Below, piece after piece: positions 37,644 through 47,219 of a stretch of 64,000 nt of DNA. This DNA is from Gammaproteobacteria bacterium (lineage in GTDB: Bacteria > Pseudomonadota > Gammaproteobacteria > Xanthomonadales > Wenzhouxiangellaceae), in contig JAJFKX010000004.1 of the NCBI GenBank assembly GCA_021772985.1, positions 36,323 to 100,322 of the forward strand, in the 5' to 3' direction. The translations under genes were made by a program, and so were the position numbers. Below the pieces are notes generated by a model. That model ran no database searches. It saw nothing but the letters and a program-made list of their open reading frames with translations, and was not told the DNA's origin. Each line of letters starts with the position of its first letter. Positions within the stretch are counted from its first letter, which is position 1.

Positions 37644-38555
37644 CTATTTCTGCAAATCCCAAGCGTCCAGCCAGATGGTGACTTGCGGCACCAGACCAAA
37701 ATCATCCATCAATCTCTGCCCCATATCAGGCATATGTGCAGCACCATAGAAAATTCCAATTTTCCGCTTGCCGGCAGCAATCTGATCACTCAACACCTGC
37801 AATGCTTTCTTGTTGCGTTCGGTCACCAGAGTGGATCCATCACCTGCAGCAAGGACTGCATCAAACTGCTCCATATTAATAAATTCCCGGGCTGCCATCC
37901 TCTTCAAAGCCTGTTCCCGATTGCTGGCAAAGAACGCCCGGAATATATCAAAATCACTGCTCGACGGCGCTCGTCGCAGGCTTTGCTGCATACCTGCCTG
38001 CCATAATTGCATAAACATGCTGAACATCGACTCACCCCGGGCAGACATGCTGGCCCGAAACTCACTGATGGTCATATCTGCATGCACCATGTTACCCGGA
38101 GTGTAATCGACTTCTTCCAGCTGAAAACTCAAACCCAGAGCATTTTTCATCCAGCCTTGAAACATGGAAAGCAAATTAAAGCCGGCTTCACCGGTACCCG
38201 GCAGGTTATTGCTGTCGGACGTCACCAATTCAAACAACACGGCATCGTATTGTTCAAACAACTGATTCAGTTTTAGGTAGTAACTTTTATCAGCAATGTG
38301 TACGGCGCTGATCAGATCCACTGACAAACCCGTCGCAGCGCCTGATGCCGGCGTATAACTAACCACTGCAAGCTGCAATGCAACAGGCTCACCATCCGCT
38401 CCGGTCTGCAGCCGTAAAAAATCCGGTTCAGTCAATTCGGCATTGCCGTTTTGTGCAAACACTGTTGCTGACAACAAACAGTATGCTGCCAAAAACACTG
38501 CCACGATCCATCGATTAGATGCTATTAAATTCATATCCAAACTGTGAATTTTCAC
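37644..38555 (-). CDS. TraB/GumN-like exported protein
   Basis: This is a 303-residue protein with a signal peptide ending near ATVFAQ. It has the motif VDLISAVHIADKSYYLKLNQLFEQYDAVLFELV, matching the family GxxH...L...D...E pattern of TraB/PrgY/GumN (TIKI-like) proteins. A second conserved site KRKIGIFYGAAHMPDM is near the end. Here Ser-Ala replaces the first Gly. Eukaryotic TIKI members are metalloproteases; bacterial roles are unclear. The start is GTG 38555 or ATG 38534. It is divergent from the HAD gene. Confidence 0.75.
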   Translation of the reverse strand: MKIHSLDMNLIASNRWIVAVFLAAYCLLSATVFAQNGNAELTEPDFLRLQTGADGEPVALQLAVVSYTPASGAATGLSVDLISAVHIADKSYYLKLNQLFEQYDAVLFELVTSDSNNLPGTGEAGFNLLSMFQGWMKNALGLSFQLEEVDYTPGNMVHADMTISEFRASMSARGESMFSMFMQLWQAGMQQSLRRAPSSSDFDIFRAFFASNREQALKRMAAREFINMEQFDAVLAAGDGSTLVTERNKKALQVLSDQIAAGKRKIGIFYGAAHMPDMGQRLMDDFGLVPQVTIWLDAWDLQK

Positions 38556-38653
38556 GACTTACAGGTTAAAAGGTTTTTCAGTCACAATCCAATCATCTTG
38601 CTGCTATTGTCCAAAACTCGCACAATGCAAGATTGAATGGTAATGCTGCGCGA

Positions 38654-39382
38654 ATGCTAAATTCACAACTCGATTTTTCAATATCGACGTATTGGCCAGC
38701 CGTGAAGGCAATCAGCTTCGACCTGGATAATACCTTATGGCCGATTAAATCGGTTATAGAAAACGCCGAACGGCAATTGTGGAACTGGCTGGAGCGAAAT
38801 CATCCTCGAATCACTGAACAGCATGACTTGTTCAGCCTGCGCCAGCATCGTGCTGACACTGCTGTTGCTTTTCCAGAATTATCCCATGATATCTCTGCAT
38901 TGCGGCGCCAATCATTAGAAAGCCTATTGAAAGAATTTGGCTACGCCCGGGATTTGGCGCATGCCAGATCACAGGCGGTTAGCGGCTGGCGGGCGTTCTA
39001 TGCTGCCCGCCATCAGATTGAATATTATCCGGATGCACTTTCCACCTTACAACGGTTACACAGCCATTACCGGATAGCTGCCACCACCAATGGCAACGCC
39101 AACCTCGAATTGCTGGGAATTGCAGATCACTTCAGTGCGGTGATGCGTCCCAGCGAGGTCGGTTGCAGCAAGCCCGATTCAGGCATCTGGGAAGCATTAT
39201 GTGATGCACTGCGATTAGCGCCGGAACAAATCCTGCATATTGGTGATCATCCGGAAGATGATGTACTCGGTGCGTTTGCGAATGGCTTGCCGGCAGTTTG
39301 GCTAAACCGTAATGATGATAGATGGCCTGCTGAATACAGGCCATGCATCAAAATTTCTTCGCTGAATCAACTATTGCCTTAA
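38654..39382 (+). CDS. HAD-superfamily hydrolase (YigB-like)
   Basis: This is a HAD phosphatase of about 242 residues. Motif I is FDLDNTLWP with both catalytic Asp, motif II ATTNGN, motif III the Lys in GCSKPDSGIWE and motif IV HIGDHPEDD. A helical C1 cap lies between motifs I and II. The type is that of YigB, an FMN/5-amino-6-ribitylamino-uracil phosphatase. The start ATG 38654 lacks a good ribosome site; a TTG 21 bases earlier is also open. Confidence 0.85.
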   Translation: MLNSQLDFSISTYWPAVKAISFDLDNTLWPIKSVIENAERQLWNWLERNHPRITEQHDLFSLRQHRADTAVAFPELSHDISALRRQSLESLLKEFGYARDLAHARSQAVSGWRAFYAARHQIEYYPDALSTLQRLHSHYRIAATTNGNANLELLGIADHFSAVMRPSEVGCSKPDSGIWEALCDALRLAPEQILHIGDHPEDDVLGAFANGLPAVWLNRNDDRWPAEYRPCIKISSLNQLLP

Positions 39383-39398
39383 CAGCTGATGTCCAACA

Positions 39399-42300
39399 CT
39401 ATCGGTCAGGCGGCGTACTGATCGGTCTGAACAATGCATCCTGGCGTTCCCATAAGTTGCCATCGGTACTGGTCACACTAAGGTCCACATGCCCGGTTCT
39501 AAGTCCGTCGAAACGGAATGCGGCCTGCCCGGCCGGTTCAGCGGTAACCTGCACAAAATCACACGATGGGCAGGCGCCTCTCCAACGATTAAGCGCCAAT
39601 GCCGCTTGTAAATCATTAGGCCCTGAGCCAATCATCCACACAGGCTCGCCATCACCGTTGTAAACCGTTGCCACCAAAAAGCGACGACTGCCTTGACTGG
39701 TAACACTCATACCAAATCCAGGGCTTTCCGGAGTATGCCATATGCCGGTAAAGTCCGGTGCCGGCAGGCCTTGACCAAATATCAATGGAATAAATGATTC
39801 GGAACCACTTTGCTCGCCAATTTGCCAATTCATGGTTGTCTGGGTGGCTGACTCAAACACCAGATTCAAAGTACCAACCTCAGTTCCGGTGGCTCGTTGT
39901 GCCTCGGCGTCCCAATGGTATATTTCCAACGGCGCAGTCCAATCGCTCTGCAGTGGTGCAACCGCCCGATACCAGACACCGCGGCCATTCTCCAGATAGG
40001 TAAACCAGGTGATACCCAGCAAATTACCAACCCGTTGCACATCAATACCATGCCCGGAACGCGCTGGATTCCACCAGATTCCCGAACGGGGCCTTAAACT
40101 GGTTGATTGCGCGTCATCAGGGTTTGAGCCCTGACGAAGCTCGTCACCATTCAGCAAACCATCACCATCGCGGTCAAGTGCAAGTCGCTGCCCTGAACCC
40201 CATGGCATACAGGTCATCAAATAAGGATTTTCCGCCGCATTAATACGAGCTAACATCGCAGCTTCATTCAGCTCCGGCTGGCTATTGCTGTCGGCAATAA
40301 ATCGATCGCTATTACGATCATATAACCATGCCTGCTGATCAGTTCCATCAGTCACCTGCACAACCAGATCACAGGTCGGAAACGGCACGGTAACCTTGGC
40401 CTGTGCCATTAATAATGCCATCCGGGATTGGGTGGTATTGACATTGGTTTCTGAGATGCTGAGTTGCTGACCCAGTATCGGTGGCGATTCAGTAGGGAAT
40501 GCTATGAAATATTCACGCACCTGACGAAATAAAGTTGGTGGTAAGAAGAATTCAGCCAAAATCGCCGACGAACTGGTTGCGCCGTTGTGGTTATAACCAT
40601 ATCCACGAATCTGCGGGCCTGAGATAAACGGATTAACCAGTGATGGTGTGAACATACCAACTTTCTGATACTGGTCACGGAAATGCGGGATTTTAAAATC
40701 CTTTTCACCGGGTTGATTATTGAACGACATCAGGCCGCCGGTACCAAATATTCCATTGGCCGGATCCAGAGTGTGACATGCGGCACACAACTCCACGCCC
40801 TGGCCAGGACGTGCAAAACCATTCCGAAACATGCTCTGCCCAACAGCCTGATCTGGATTCAGCGAATTATCCAGGTTTCGATGCGGGTTAGGCGGATATG
40901 TCAGCTCCAGGGCAAAATCGGTAAACACCTGCATCTGCTCTTCAGTCAACTGACCTTCGCGCGCCATTAACCCTTCAAAGGCTTCGTTGAACTCCTTAAA
41001 TGCAGCCGATTCCAGGGTTTCATCCGGACCTCGGTTTAAACCAGTCCGATCACCACGCCAGTGCATCGGTCCATGCCGTTTTAACCCACGCATACTCTGT
41101 GTGGTCATTGGACCTTTCATGGGGTGAAAGATGAATGTAAGCCCAGGATGATTGGCGGTAATGGGGTGGTATACATTCGGGATTGATTTGATCACACCAT
41201 CCGGATCACCCAAATCCCATGCCATGGCGTCAAGATTCCCAAATATATGGCAACTGGCACAAGAGTCATTACCACGGCTGGAGGTCAGTTCAGCGTCATA
41301 CAGGAAGGGCCGCCCGGCTACAATGTATTCCGGTTCCGGGTTGAACAGTTCCAGTTTTTGAATTTCACTGCGTAGTGACAGATCGATGACACTGACAGCA
41401 TTGTCGAAGCGGGTTAATACATACAGTTTGTTGCGGGCTTCATCCAGGATGACACCCGCAGGGCCACCACCGGAGAGTTGTATCTGGGCACCTGCATCCG
41501 GTGTGAAACTATCGGTTGCTAATTCTTCAGTATCAAAAATACCAATTTTTTGAGAACCGAAAGCAGCCACGTACAGCTGCTCACCATCACTCGAAACCAC
41601 CATTTCCAACGGCGTGGATAGGCTGGCTGCGCGTTCCTGTTCGGTACCAAAAGTTCGATTAAAATCCAGATGCTTGTTCAACATCCTTGGCAATACCTGG
41701 CCATCACGTATTACCGTAATACGGTTGTCGGCAAGATGGCCTCGAACCGAAGTCGAAGCACGGTTTGCCATCCCGGCAAAGCGCACCATATTGCGTGCGT
41801 CTGTATTGCTGACGTAAATATCACCATTGACTGGATTAACCGTCATATTGAATAAAGTGGTACCGACTCGGCTGAATACTGCGCTCTGGCGAGGTGGATT
41901 CGCATCAGCATTAATCGCGAACACATCCTGATCAGGCAGCGAAAAACCTACCCGCAAATTATGATTCTGACCGGTTTCATCCACCCAGTTCAGACCATCG
42001 GATTGTACAATCAAACCGGTATTTGGCTGCCCCGCCCCATCTGCAGATGTAAACGGCGGCGGTTTGGCGAACCCAGTGGGGGGTAATGTAGTGGTACGGT
42101 TGCCGGAATTTAACACGGCGGCATAAACTGTGACGCCATCGGGACTGACTGCAAGCGCACGCGGGGTATCACCAAACAGGCTCAGGATAGTCTCCGACTG
42201 ACCTCCGGCCTGACTACCTGGATTTACGCTATCAAATACCCATACATCGGCACGTCCAATGCCTGGCACAGTAGACTGTGGATCATTTGGATTGTGCTGA

Positions 42301-42887
42301 CCACGATGTGCCGTGGTAATAAAAGCACGTTGTTGCTGGCTGCCGCCAAATACAATATCGCGAGGCTCATCGCCAACCCATAAAGTTTGCTTTACGTGCG
42401 GCGTACTCGCTTCCGTATCAACAATACTGATCGAATCAGATAAATGGTTAACCACCCATACATCATTATTGGGCGCAACGGCAACAGCAACCGGTTCAAC
42501 ACCCACTGGTACAGAATACTGATGCACCAAACCAACATCTGTTATCGCAAAAATTTCCAATTTCCCATCTGGCGTGTTGGTAGCGAATAACCGTTGCTGA
42601 TTGTGGGATACAGCCAACGGCCTGACTGGGCCACTTTCAAATAACACATAATCGCGTGGCCCGAATGCATCATCAGAAGCGGCAGCGTGAGTAGTTAATA
42701 TTGGCCCTGGAGGAATTTGTGCTAATTGCGGATGCTGACCCAACCCATTTAAAGGTATTGTCAAAAATAAAAGACCCAAGACAGCCAAGCTGAAACTACT
42801 GAACCGTTTAGATACTGGGAGTCCGTTCCAATCAGCTTTAAATTGCAGGTAATTGTTTTCGTGCAGTATTGTGTTTTGCTTGTGCAC
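39399..42887 (-). CDS. Exported beta-propeller/di-heme cytochrome c fusion
   Basis: This is a protein of about 1162 residues. From GTG 42887 (GGGAG six bases upstream) a long n-region leads to a signal peptide with LAVLGLLFLTIPLNGLGQ. Residues about 60-520 form a YncE-like beta-propeller with repeats such as VAVAPNNDVWVVNHLSDSIS and VVSSDGEQLYVAAFG. Two c-type heme sites, CASCH (543) and CAACH (701), lie in an MauG/cytochrome-peroxidase-like region. A Ca-loop DRDGDGLLNGDE follows. The last 230 residues hold two copies of a G-x-W-W-x-P-x-x-S-G-x-G module. Function unknown; periplasmic or surface redox is likely. Confidence 0.85.
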   Translation of the reverse strand: MHKQNTILHENNYLQFKADWNGLPVSKRFSSFSLAVLGLLFLTIPLNGLGQHPQLAQIPPGPILTTHAAASDDAFGPRDYVLFESGPVRPLAVSHNQQRLFATNTPDGKLEIFAITDVGLVHQYSVPVGVEPVAVAVAPNNDVWVVNHLSDSISIVDTEASTPHVKQTLWVGDEPRDIVFGGSQQQRAFITTAHRGQHNPNDPQSTVPGIGRADVWVFDSVNPGSQAGGQSETILSLFGDTPRALAVSPDGVTVYAAVLNSGNRTTTLPPTGFAKPPPFTSADGAGQPNTGLIVQSDGLNWVDETGQNHNLRVGFSLPDQDVFAINADANPPRQSAVFSRVGTTLFNMTVNPVNGDIYVSNTDARNMVRFAGMANRASTSVRGHLADNRITVIRDGQVLPRMLNKHLDFNRTFGTEQERAASLSTPLEMVVSSDGEQLYVAAFGSQKIGIFDTEELATDSFTPDAGAQIQLSGGGPAGVILDEARNKLYVLTRFDNAVSVIDLSLRSEIQKLELFNPEPEYIVAGRPFLYDAELTSSRGNDSCASCHIFGNLDAMAWDLGDPDGVIKSIPNVYHPITANHPGLTFIFHPMKGPMTTQSMRGLKRHGPMHWRGDRTGLNRGPDETLESAAFKEFNEAFEGLMAREGQLTEEQMQVFTDFALELTYPPNPHRNLDNSLNPDQAVGQSMFRNGFARPGQGVELCAACHTLDPANGIFGTGGLMSFNNQPGEKDFKIPHFRDQYQKVGMFTPSLVNPFISGPQIRGYGYNHNGATSSSAILAEFFLPPTLFRQVREYFIAFPTESPPILGQQLSISETNVNTTQSRMALLMAQAKVTVPFPTCDLVVQVTDGTDQQAWLYDRNSDRFIADSNSQPELNEAAMLARINAAENPYLMTCMPWGSGQRLALDRDGDGLLNGDELRQGSNPDDAQSTSLRPRSGIWWNPARSGHGIDVQRVGNLLGITWFTYLENGRGVWYRAVAPLQSDWTAPLEIYHWDAEAQRATGTEVGTLNLVFESATQTTMNWQIGEQSGSESFIPLIFGQGLPAPDFTGIWHTPESPGFGMSVTSQGSRRFLVATVYNGDGEPVWMIGSGPNDLQAALALNRWRGACPSCDFVQVTAEPAGQAAFRFDGLRTGHVDLSVTSTDGNLWERQDALFRPISTPPDR

Positions 42888-43111
42888 AGCGAACTCCCAC
42901 GTTGCTACGTTGCGATTCGTATAACTATACCATATGCGCTGATTTGCTTGGGTCGCTGTAAGTTCAGTAAATGGCAACTCGCTGCCTGAACCGGACAGCT
43001 TGCTGCAACTGCATTTGCATGCTGCAGCACTGATTCGAAAACAGCTACATGATGGGCGCATTGTCAGTGATTACCCTATAATCGTGAAAACTTCTGGACA
43101 GGCAATACTGA

Positions 43112-44464
43112 ATGACTAATTCTCTGATTCCCATTATCCCTGTTGCTGATATGCAAACAGCTGAAAAAGCTGTGAAAACAGTGGGGGAAAATGCCCTGCA
43201 CTGGATGCAGCAAAGCAAATTCAATGCAGAACCATTTGCTTATTGCTTAATTCCGGATAGCGATGGGAATATTGCTGCTGTGCTCGTCGGGGTTAACCCC
43301 GAATCACCCATTCAGGCGTTGGCCGGATTACCAAAAGTACTGCCGTCAGCTGATTACCATTTGCAATGTGAACTGGATGAACACTGGCAACAACAGGCAC
43401 ATTTAGGCTGGCAGTTGGGGAGCTATCGATTTGAACGTTACTTGCGGCCTAAGAAAAATTGGCCCCGATTGCACGGGCACGATTCATCCACAACTATGGT
43501 CGATCTGCAGGTTACCGCCAGCAACATGGCTCGTGATCTTATTAATACGCCTACCGAGGATATGGGGCCAGACCATTTGCAGCAAGCGACTGAACAAGTC
43601 GCCAGCCAATTTGATGCTGAATTTTCAGTGATTATTGGCGCAGAACTGGAGGCGGATTTTCCTGCGATTCACGCCGTTGGCCGGGGCAGCCACCGGGCAC
43701 CAAGGTTATTGCGCTTAAGCTGGGGAGAGAAAAGCCACCCCAAGATTGCATTGATCGGTAAAGGTGTCTGCTTTGATACTGGTGGCCTGAATCTAAAAAG
43801 CGCCAGTGGCATGCGCAAAATGAAAAAAGACATGGGCGGAGCAGCGCATGCACTGGCACTGACTCAACTGATTATGGCCAGCAAGCTGCCAGTGCAACTC
43901 GAGTTGTATTTACCCACCGTTGAGAATGCTGTTGACGCCAATGCCTATCGACCGGGGGACGTGGTATCCACCCGCCAGGGGTTGAGTGTGGAAATCGGTA
44001 ATACCGATGCCGAAGGCCGGGTAATCCTGGCAGATGCTTTAACCCTGGCATGCGAGCATCAACCTGAATTGATGATTGACTTTGCCACCCTGACTGGCGC
44101 TGCCAGGGTTGCTTTGGGTACCGACCTGCCGGCTTTGTTCAGTAATAATGCTGAGCTGCGCCAGGAGTTACATATCTGTGGAGATGAAGTCGAAGACCCA
44201 ATGTGGCCATTGCCCTTGTACCAGCCTTATATGCGCCTGATTGACAGCGATATCGCTGATCTTTGCAACAATGCCAGCAGCTCTTTTGGTGGTGCCATTA
44301 CTGCTGCCCTGTTCCTGCAGCAATTTACCAATAAGGATATCCCCTGGTGCCATCTGGATACCTATGGCTGGAATGACTCCAAACGGCCAGGCCGGCCACT
44401 GGGCGGCGAGGCGATGGGATTGCGGGCGGTATTTCGGATGCTGCAGAATCGTTACGGTGGTTAA
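43112..44464 (+). CDS. Leucyl aminopeptidase family (M17)
   Basis: This is a 450-residue metallo-aminopeptidase. The catalytic C-terminal half shows GKGVCFDTGGLNLKSASGMRKMKKDMGGAAH and the signature NTDAEGRVILADAL, carrying the two-zinc ligands and the catalytic Lys and Arg. The N-terminal domain is divergent, closer to the PepB-like or IA-type second paralogue of gammaproteobacteria than to PepA. It is cytoplasmic and removes N-terminal residues from peptides. It stands alone upstream of bfd. Confidence 0.92.
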   Translation: MTNSLIPIIPVADMQTAEKAVKTVGENALHWMQQSKFNAEPFAYCLIPDSDGNIAAVLVGVNPESPIQALAGLPKVLPSADYHLQCELDEHWQQQAHLGWQLGSYRFERYLRPKKNWPRLHGHDSSTTMVDLQVTASNMARDLINTPTEDMGPDHLQQATEQVASQFDAEFSVIIGAELEADFPAIHAVGRGSHRAPRLLRLSWGEKSHPKIALIGKGVCFDTGGLNLKSASGMRKMKKDMGGAAHALALTQLIMASKLPVQLELYLPTVENAVDANAYRPGDVVSTRQGLSVEIGNTDAEGRVILADALTLACEHQPELMIDFATLTGAARVALGTDLPALFSNNAELRQELHICGDEVEDPMWPLPLYQPYMRLIDSDIADLCNNASSSFGGAITAALFLQQFTNKDIPWCHLDTYGWNDSKRPGRPLGGEAMGLRAVFRMLQNRYGG

Positions 44465-44545
44465 TTCGTTATCACCAGCAAACGCAATATGATTTTCAAT
44501 TAGTCCTTACCATGATCAGGGCCGTATTTAATCGCACCAATGGTA

Positions 44546-44573
44546 TTGACAATCATTCGCATTTGGTTATTAT
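44546..44573 (+). promoter_or_regulatory. bfd promoter
   Basis: Consensus TTGACA (44546-44551), a 16-base spacer and TATTAT (44568-44573). Transcription would start about 44580, which is the A of the bfd ATG. No ribosome site precedes the ATG, so the message appears leaderless. Confidence 0.7.
44547..44561 (+). promoter_or_regulatory. Putative Fur box in the bfd promoter
   Basis: TGACAATCATTCGCA matches 11 of the 14 defined positions of the 7-1-7 Fur form TGATAATNATTATCA. It overlaps the -35 and spacer. It shares CATTCGCATT with the feoA upstream repeat. This is the expected control of bfd under iron starvation. Confidence 0.65.
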
Positions 44574-44579
44574 ACAGCT

Positions 44580-44801
44580 ATGTATATTTGTGTCTGCAAT
44601 GCGGTTACCGAACGTCAAATCCGTGCTTTGGCGAAACAAGGTATACGCACTGTGGAAGAAATGGGCTATATCAATGGTTGCTCAACTACCTGTGGTGGCT
44701 GCCGCGAAGAAGCCAATCTGATTCTCAAATCAAGCCAGCCATCACGTAATAAACTCAACTTTGATGTCAACGTAGTCAATGGCATCAACCAACTCGCCTA
44801 A
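44580..44801 (+). CDS. bfd: Bacterioferritin-associated ferredoxin
   Basis: This is a 73-residue [2Fe-2S] protein that reduces the iron core of bacterioferritin to release Fe(II). The ligands are C4, C6, C38 and C41, exactly as in the E. coli protein, with an extra C34. The N-terminus MYICVCNAVTERQI is typical. The tail after 55 is variable. bfr lies 151 bases downstream on the same strand. The ATG is placed six bases after a -10 box, so translation is probably leaderless. Confidence 0.95.
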   Translation: MYICVCNAVTERQIRALAKQGIRTVEEMGYINGCSTTCGGCREEANLILKSSQPSRNKLNFDVNVVNGINQLA

Positions 44802-44834
44802 CCGCACTCAGCCATACTATACTTGACCCATTGC

Positions 44835-44850
44835 TCTGCGTTTACGCAGA
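44835..44850 (+). terminator. Hairpin between bfd and bfr
   Basis: TCTGCG-TTTA-CGCAGA is a 6-bp stem with a 4-base loop 33 bases after the bfd stop. It lacks a T-run. It may separate the Fur-controlled bfd message from bfr. I see no second Fur-like site before bfr. Confidence 0.35.
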
Positions 44851-44952
44851 CGCGAGTCATTTGTATTCAATAACAGTTTTCATTCAAACATCTTGGTTAC
44901 AAGCCGCGTATCCTGTTTGTATCGATATCTGAACAACATTTGGAGTTTAAAT

Positions 44953-45423
44953 ATGCAAGGTAACAGTCAAGTTATTGACTATCTGAATCAGGCTTTACGT
45001 AATGAGCTGACCGCTATTAATCAATATTTTTTACATTCCCGAATGCTCAAAGACTGGGGTTTTGAACGGTTAGCAGCAAAAGAATACGAAGAGTCCCTCG
45101 ACGAAATGAAACACGCCGACCAACTGACTCAGCGTATTTTGTTTCTGGAGGGTCTGCCCAATATGCAGGATTTAGGCCGTTTGCGGATTGGCGAAAACCC
45201 CAGGGAAATGCTGGAATCTGATTTGGCATTGGAAATGGAGGCCTTGCCATTGTTGCGTAAAGCCATTACTTATTGTGAGTCTGAACATGACTTTATCAGC
45301 CGCGATCTGTTCCAGCTTATTCTGGACTCTGAAGAAGAACATGTTGATTGGCTGGAAACCCAGTTGCAACTGATCAAACGTGTTGGTGAACAAAATTACC
45401 TGCAATCTCAAATACAGGCATAA
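44953..45423 (+). CDS. bfr: Bacterioferritin (heme-binding)
   Basis: This is a 156-residue four-helix protein that assembles into a 24-mer iron store. The ferroxidase ligands E18, E51, H54, E94, E127 and H130 are all in place, and the heme ligand Met52 is present (DEMKHAD). The start ATG 44953 has GGAG 8 bases upstream; the open frame extends 20 codons further without support. It pairs with bfd just upstream. Confidence 0.97.
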   Translation: MQGNSQVIDYLNQALRNELTAINQYFLHSRMLKDWGFERLAAKEYEESLDEMKHADQLTQRILFLEGLPNMQDLGRLRIGENPREMLESDLALEMEALPLLRKAITYCESEHDFISRDLFQLILDSEEEHVDWLETQLQLIKRVGEQNYLQSQIQA

Positions 45424-45460
45424 TTCATGTCCATATCTGGGGCTGATATAGCCCCGGATC

Positions 45461-46720
45461 TCAGCTTGCAATAGGTATTAATGTTGCGAGTTTTCTGATC
45501 AAAAACCTCTTCACAGTTGCGTTACCCGCTAACTGTAATGCCTGTTTTAAATAATCCTGCTGCTGATTAACTTGTCCCAACTGCTCGGCAATAGCCGCTC
45601 GAGTAACATGATAAGGGTAATAGTTTTTGATCGCGGTGTTGGTAACCAACTCATCCAGAACGTGTTGTGCGGCAACTGCACCCTGGACATGCAATAGTGC
45701 TACGGCACGATTAATTGCAACAACATTGGATGCATTCTGCTGATAGAGAGTGTTATAACAGTCCAGAATGCTTTGCCAATCGGTGTCTGCATAGTTCGGT
45801 GATAGCGTGTGACAGGCACTGATTTCAGCTTCCAGATGGTAGCTGCTGAGCTTATCGCCTACTGCTGCCCGACGTAAATGCTCCGCCCCCCGCTGAATCA
45901 TGCCCATATCCCAAACACTGCGATCCTGCTCGGATAACAGGATCAGATCACCTGCCTGATCCACTCTGGTTGCTAACCTTGCCGATTGTAAATACAACAG
46001 CGCCATCAGAGCATGTACTGTCGGTTTTGCACATCCCGGGTGTGCAACCAGGCACTGACATAACCGTATCGCCTCGATGCATAAATCACGCCGCACAAGC
46101 TGATTGCCCGTGGAAGCACCGTAACCTTCGTTAAACAATAAATAAATAACCTGCAGCACTGAATCCAATCTGTCTGGCAAATCCTCATCAGTGGGCAAAT
46201 CCAATCTGATCCGACGCTCACGGAGCTGGCGTTTGGCACGTACCAGACGTTGCGCGATAGTCGTTTCTCGAGTCAGAAAAGCACTGGCGATCTCCGCCAC
46301 ACTAAATCCACCGACTGATTTCAAGGTCAGTGCAACCCGCGCATTCTTACTGATAGCAGGGTGACAACAGGCGAACATCAAATGTAATTGCTCGTCGCTC
46401 ATCTGATCGATGTCAGGTTCATTTTGCTGGTGGGTGATGTTGTTAATGTGCTGTACCACCATTGGTTGCCGGTCCAGCCAGGATTTGTCCCGGCGGATCA
46501 CATCGATTGCTCTATTTTTGGCAACCTGGGTAATCCAGGCGGACGGATTTTGGGGTGTACCGTTGTATGGCCAGGTTTTCAGTGCCTTGAGCAAAGCATC
46601 CTGGATAACGTCTTCAATCATGTCCAGGTATTCAAACCCCAGCACCCGGACAAGACTTGCGGTAATTTGTCCTGTCCGGTGCCGGAACAGATGTTCGACC
46701 AAATGGGTCGTATCAATCAT
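45461..46720 (-). CDS. ECF sigma factor with extended C-terminus (ECF42 type)
   Basis: This is a 419-residue sigma factor. Sigma region 2 reads MIEDVIQDALLKALKTWPYNGTPQNPSAWITQVAKNRAIDVIRR and region 4 VALTLKSVGGFSVAEIASAFLTRETTIAQRLVRAKRQLRE. About 220 residues of helical TPR-like sequence follow, with FNEGYGA and AINRAVAL, as in the ECF42/DUF6596 group. Such sigma factors lack a normal anti-sigma and are controlled through the C-terminal extension. The start ATG 46720 overlaps the upstream DGPF gene by eight bases (ATGATTGA), matching the known ECF42-DGPF pairing. Confidence 0.9.
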   Translation of the reverse strand: MIDTTHLVEHLFRHRTGQITASLVRVLGFEYLDMIEDVIQDALLKALKTWPYNGTPQNPSAWITQVAKNRAIDVIRRDKSWLDRQPMVVQHINNITHQQNEPDIDQMSDEQLHLMFACCHPAISKNARVALTLKSVGGFSVAEIASAFLTRETTIAQRLVRAKRQLRERRIRLDLPTDEDLPDRLDSVLQVIYLLFNEGYGASTGNQLVRRDLCIEAIRLCQCLVAHPGCAKPTVHALMALLYLQSARLATRVDQAGDLILLSEQDRSVWDMGMIQRGAEHLRRAAVGDKLSSYHLEAEISACHTLSPNYADTDWQSILDCYNTLYQQNASNVVAINRAVALLHVQGAVAAQHVLDELVTNTAIKNYYPYHVTRAAIAEQLGQVNQQQDYLKQALQLAGNATVKRFLIRKLATLIPIAS

Positions 46721-47069
46721 GAATGGTATCGATTTCGCGTAATTCGATACGGCCGCCAAACTTCAGGTGCGGGCAATCCTGGCTGATCTGAATCGCAGTG
46801 GCATAATCATCTGCTGCGATCATAAAATAACCGCCCAGCACTTCTTTGGCTTCACTGTAAGGGCCGTCGACAACCTGAAGCTGACCATTTGGGGCGCGCA
46901 AATGGCGGCCGCCTTCGTCTTTCAGTTTCTGTCCACCGAGGAACAAATCCCGTTCAATCAAGTTTTGCCGCCACGCTGTATACTCAGCAATCACGCCCTG
47001 AATCTGCTCTGCTGACATATCACTGAAGTCAGTTGGTTGTTCGTGCAGCAACAATAAAAACTTAGCCAT
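46713..47069 (-). CDS. YCII/DGPF-domain protein
   Basis: This is a 118-residue cytoplasmic protein of the YciI-like (DGPF) family. The signature is VVDGPYSEAKEVLGGYFMI at about 66-84, with an N-terminal KFLLLLHEQP strand. AGGAGG precedes the ATG. It is translated just before the ECF sigma gene and overlaps it. In ECF42 loci this partner is conserved, but its biochemical role is not settled. Confidence 0.9.
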   Translation of the reverse strand: MAKFLLLLHEQPTDFSDMSAEQIQGVIAEYTAWRQNLIERDLFLGGQKLKDEGGRHLRAPNGQLQVVDGPYSEAKEVLGGYFMIAADDYATAIQISQDCPHLKFGGRIELREIDTIHD

Positions 47070-47219
47070 ATTGGTATCCTCCTGTGGACTGATGTTCCAG
47101 ACAACCTGCTGTCGGAATCAATAACTAAACGAAGCAAAACAGTAAAAATCGACAGTCCGGAAAAAATACCTGCCACTCATATCTTGATAGCAGCCCTGTT
47201 GGGCATCATCATATACATT

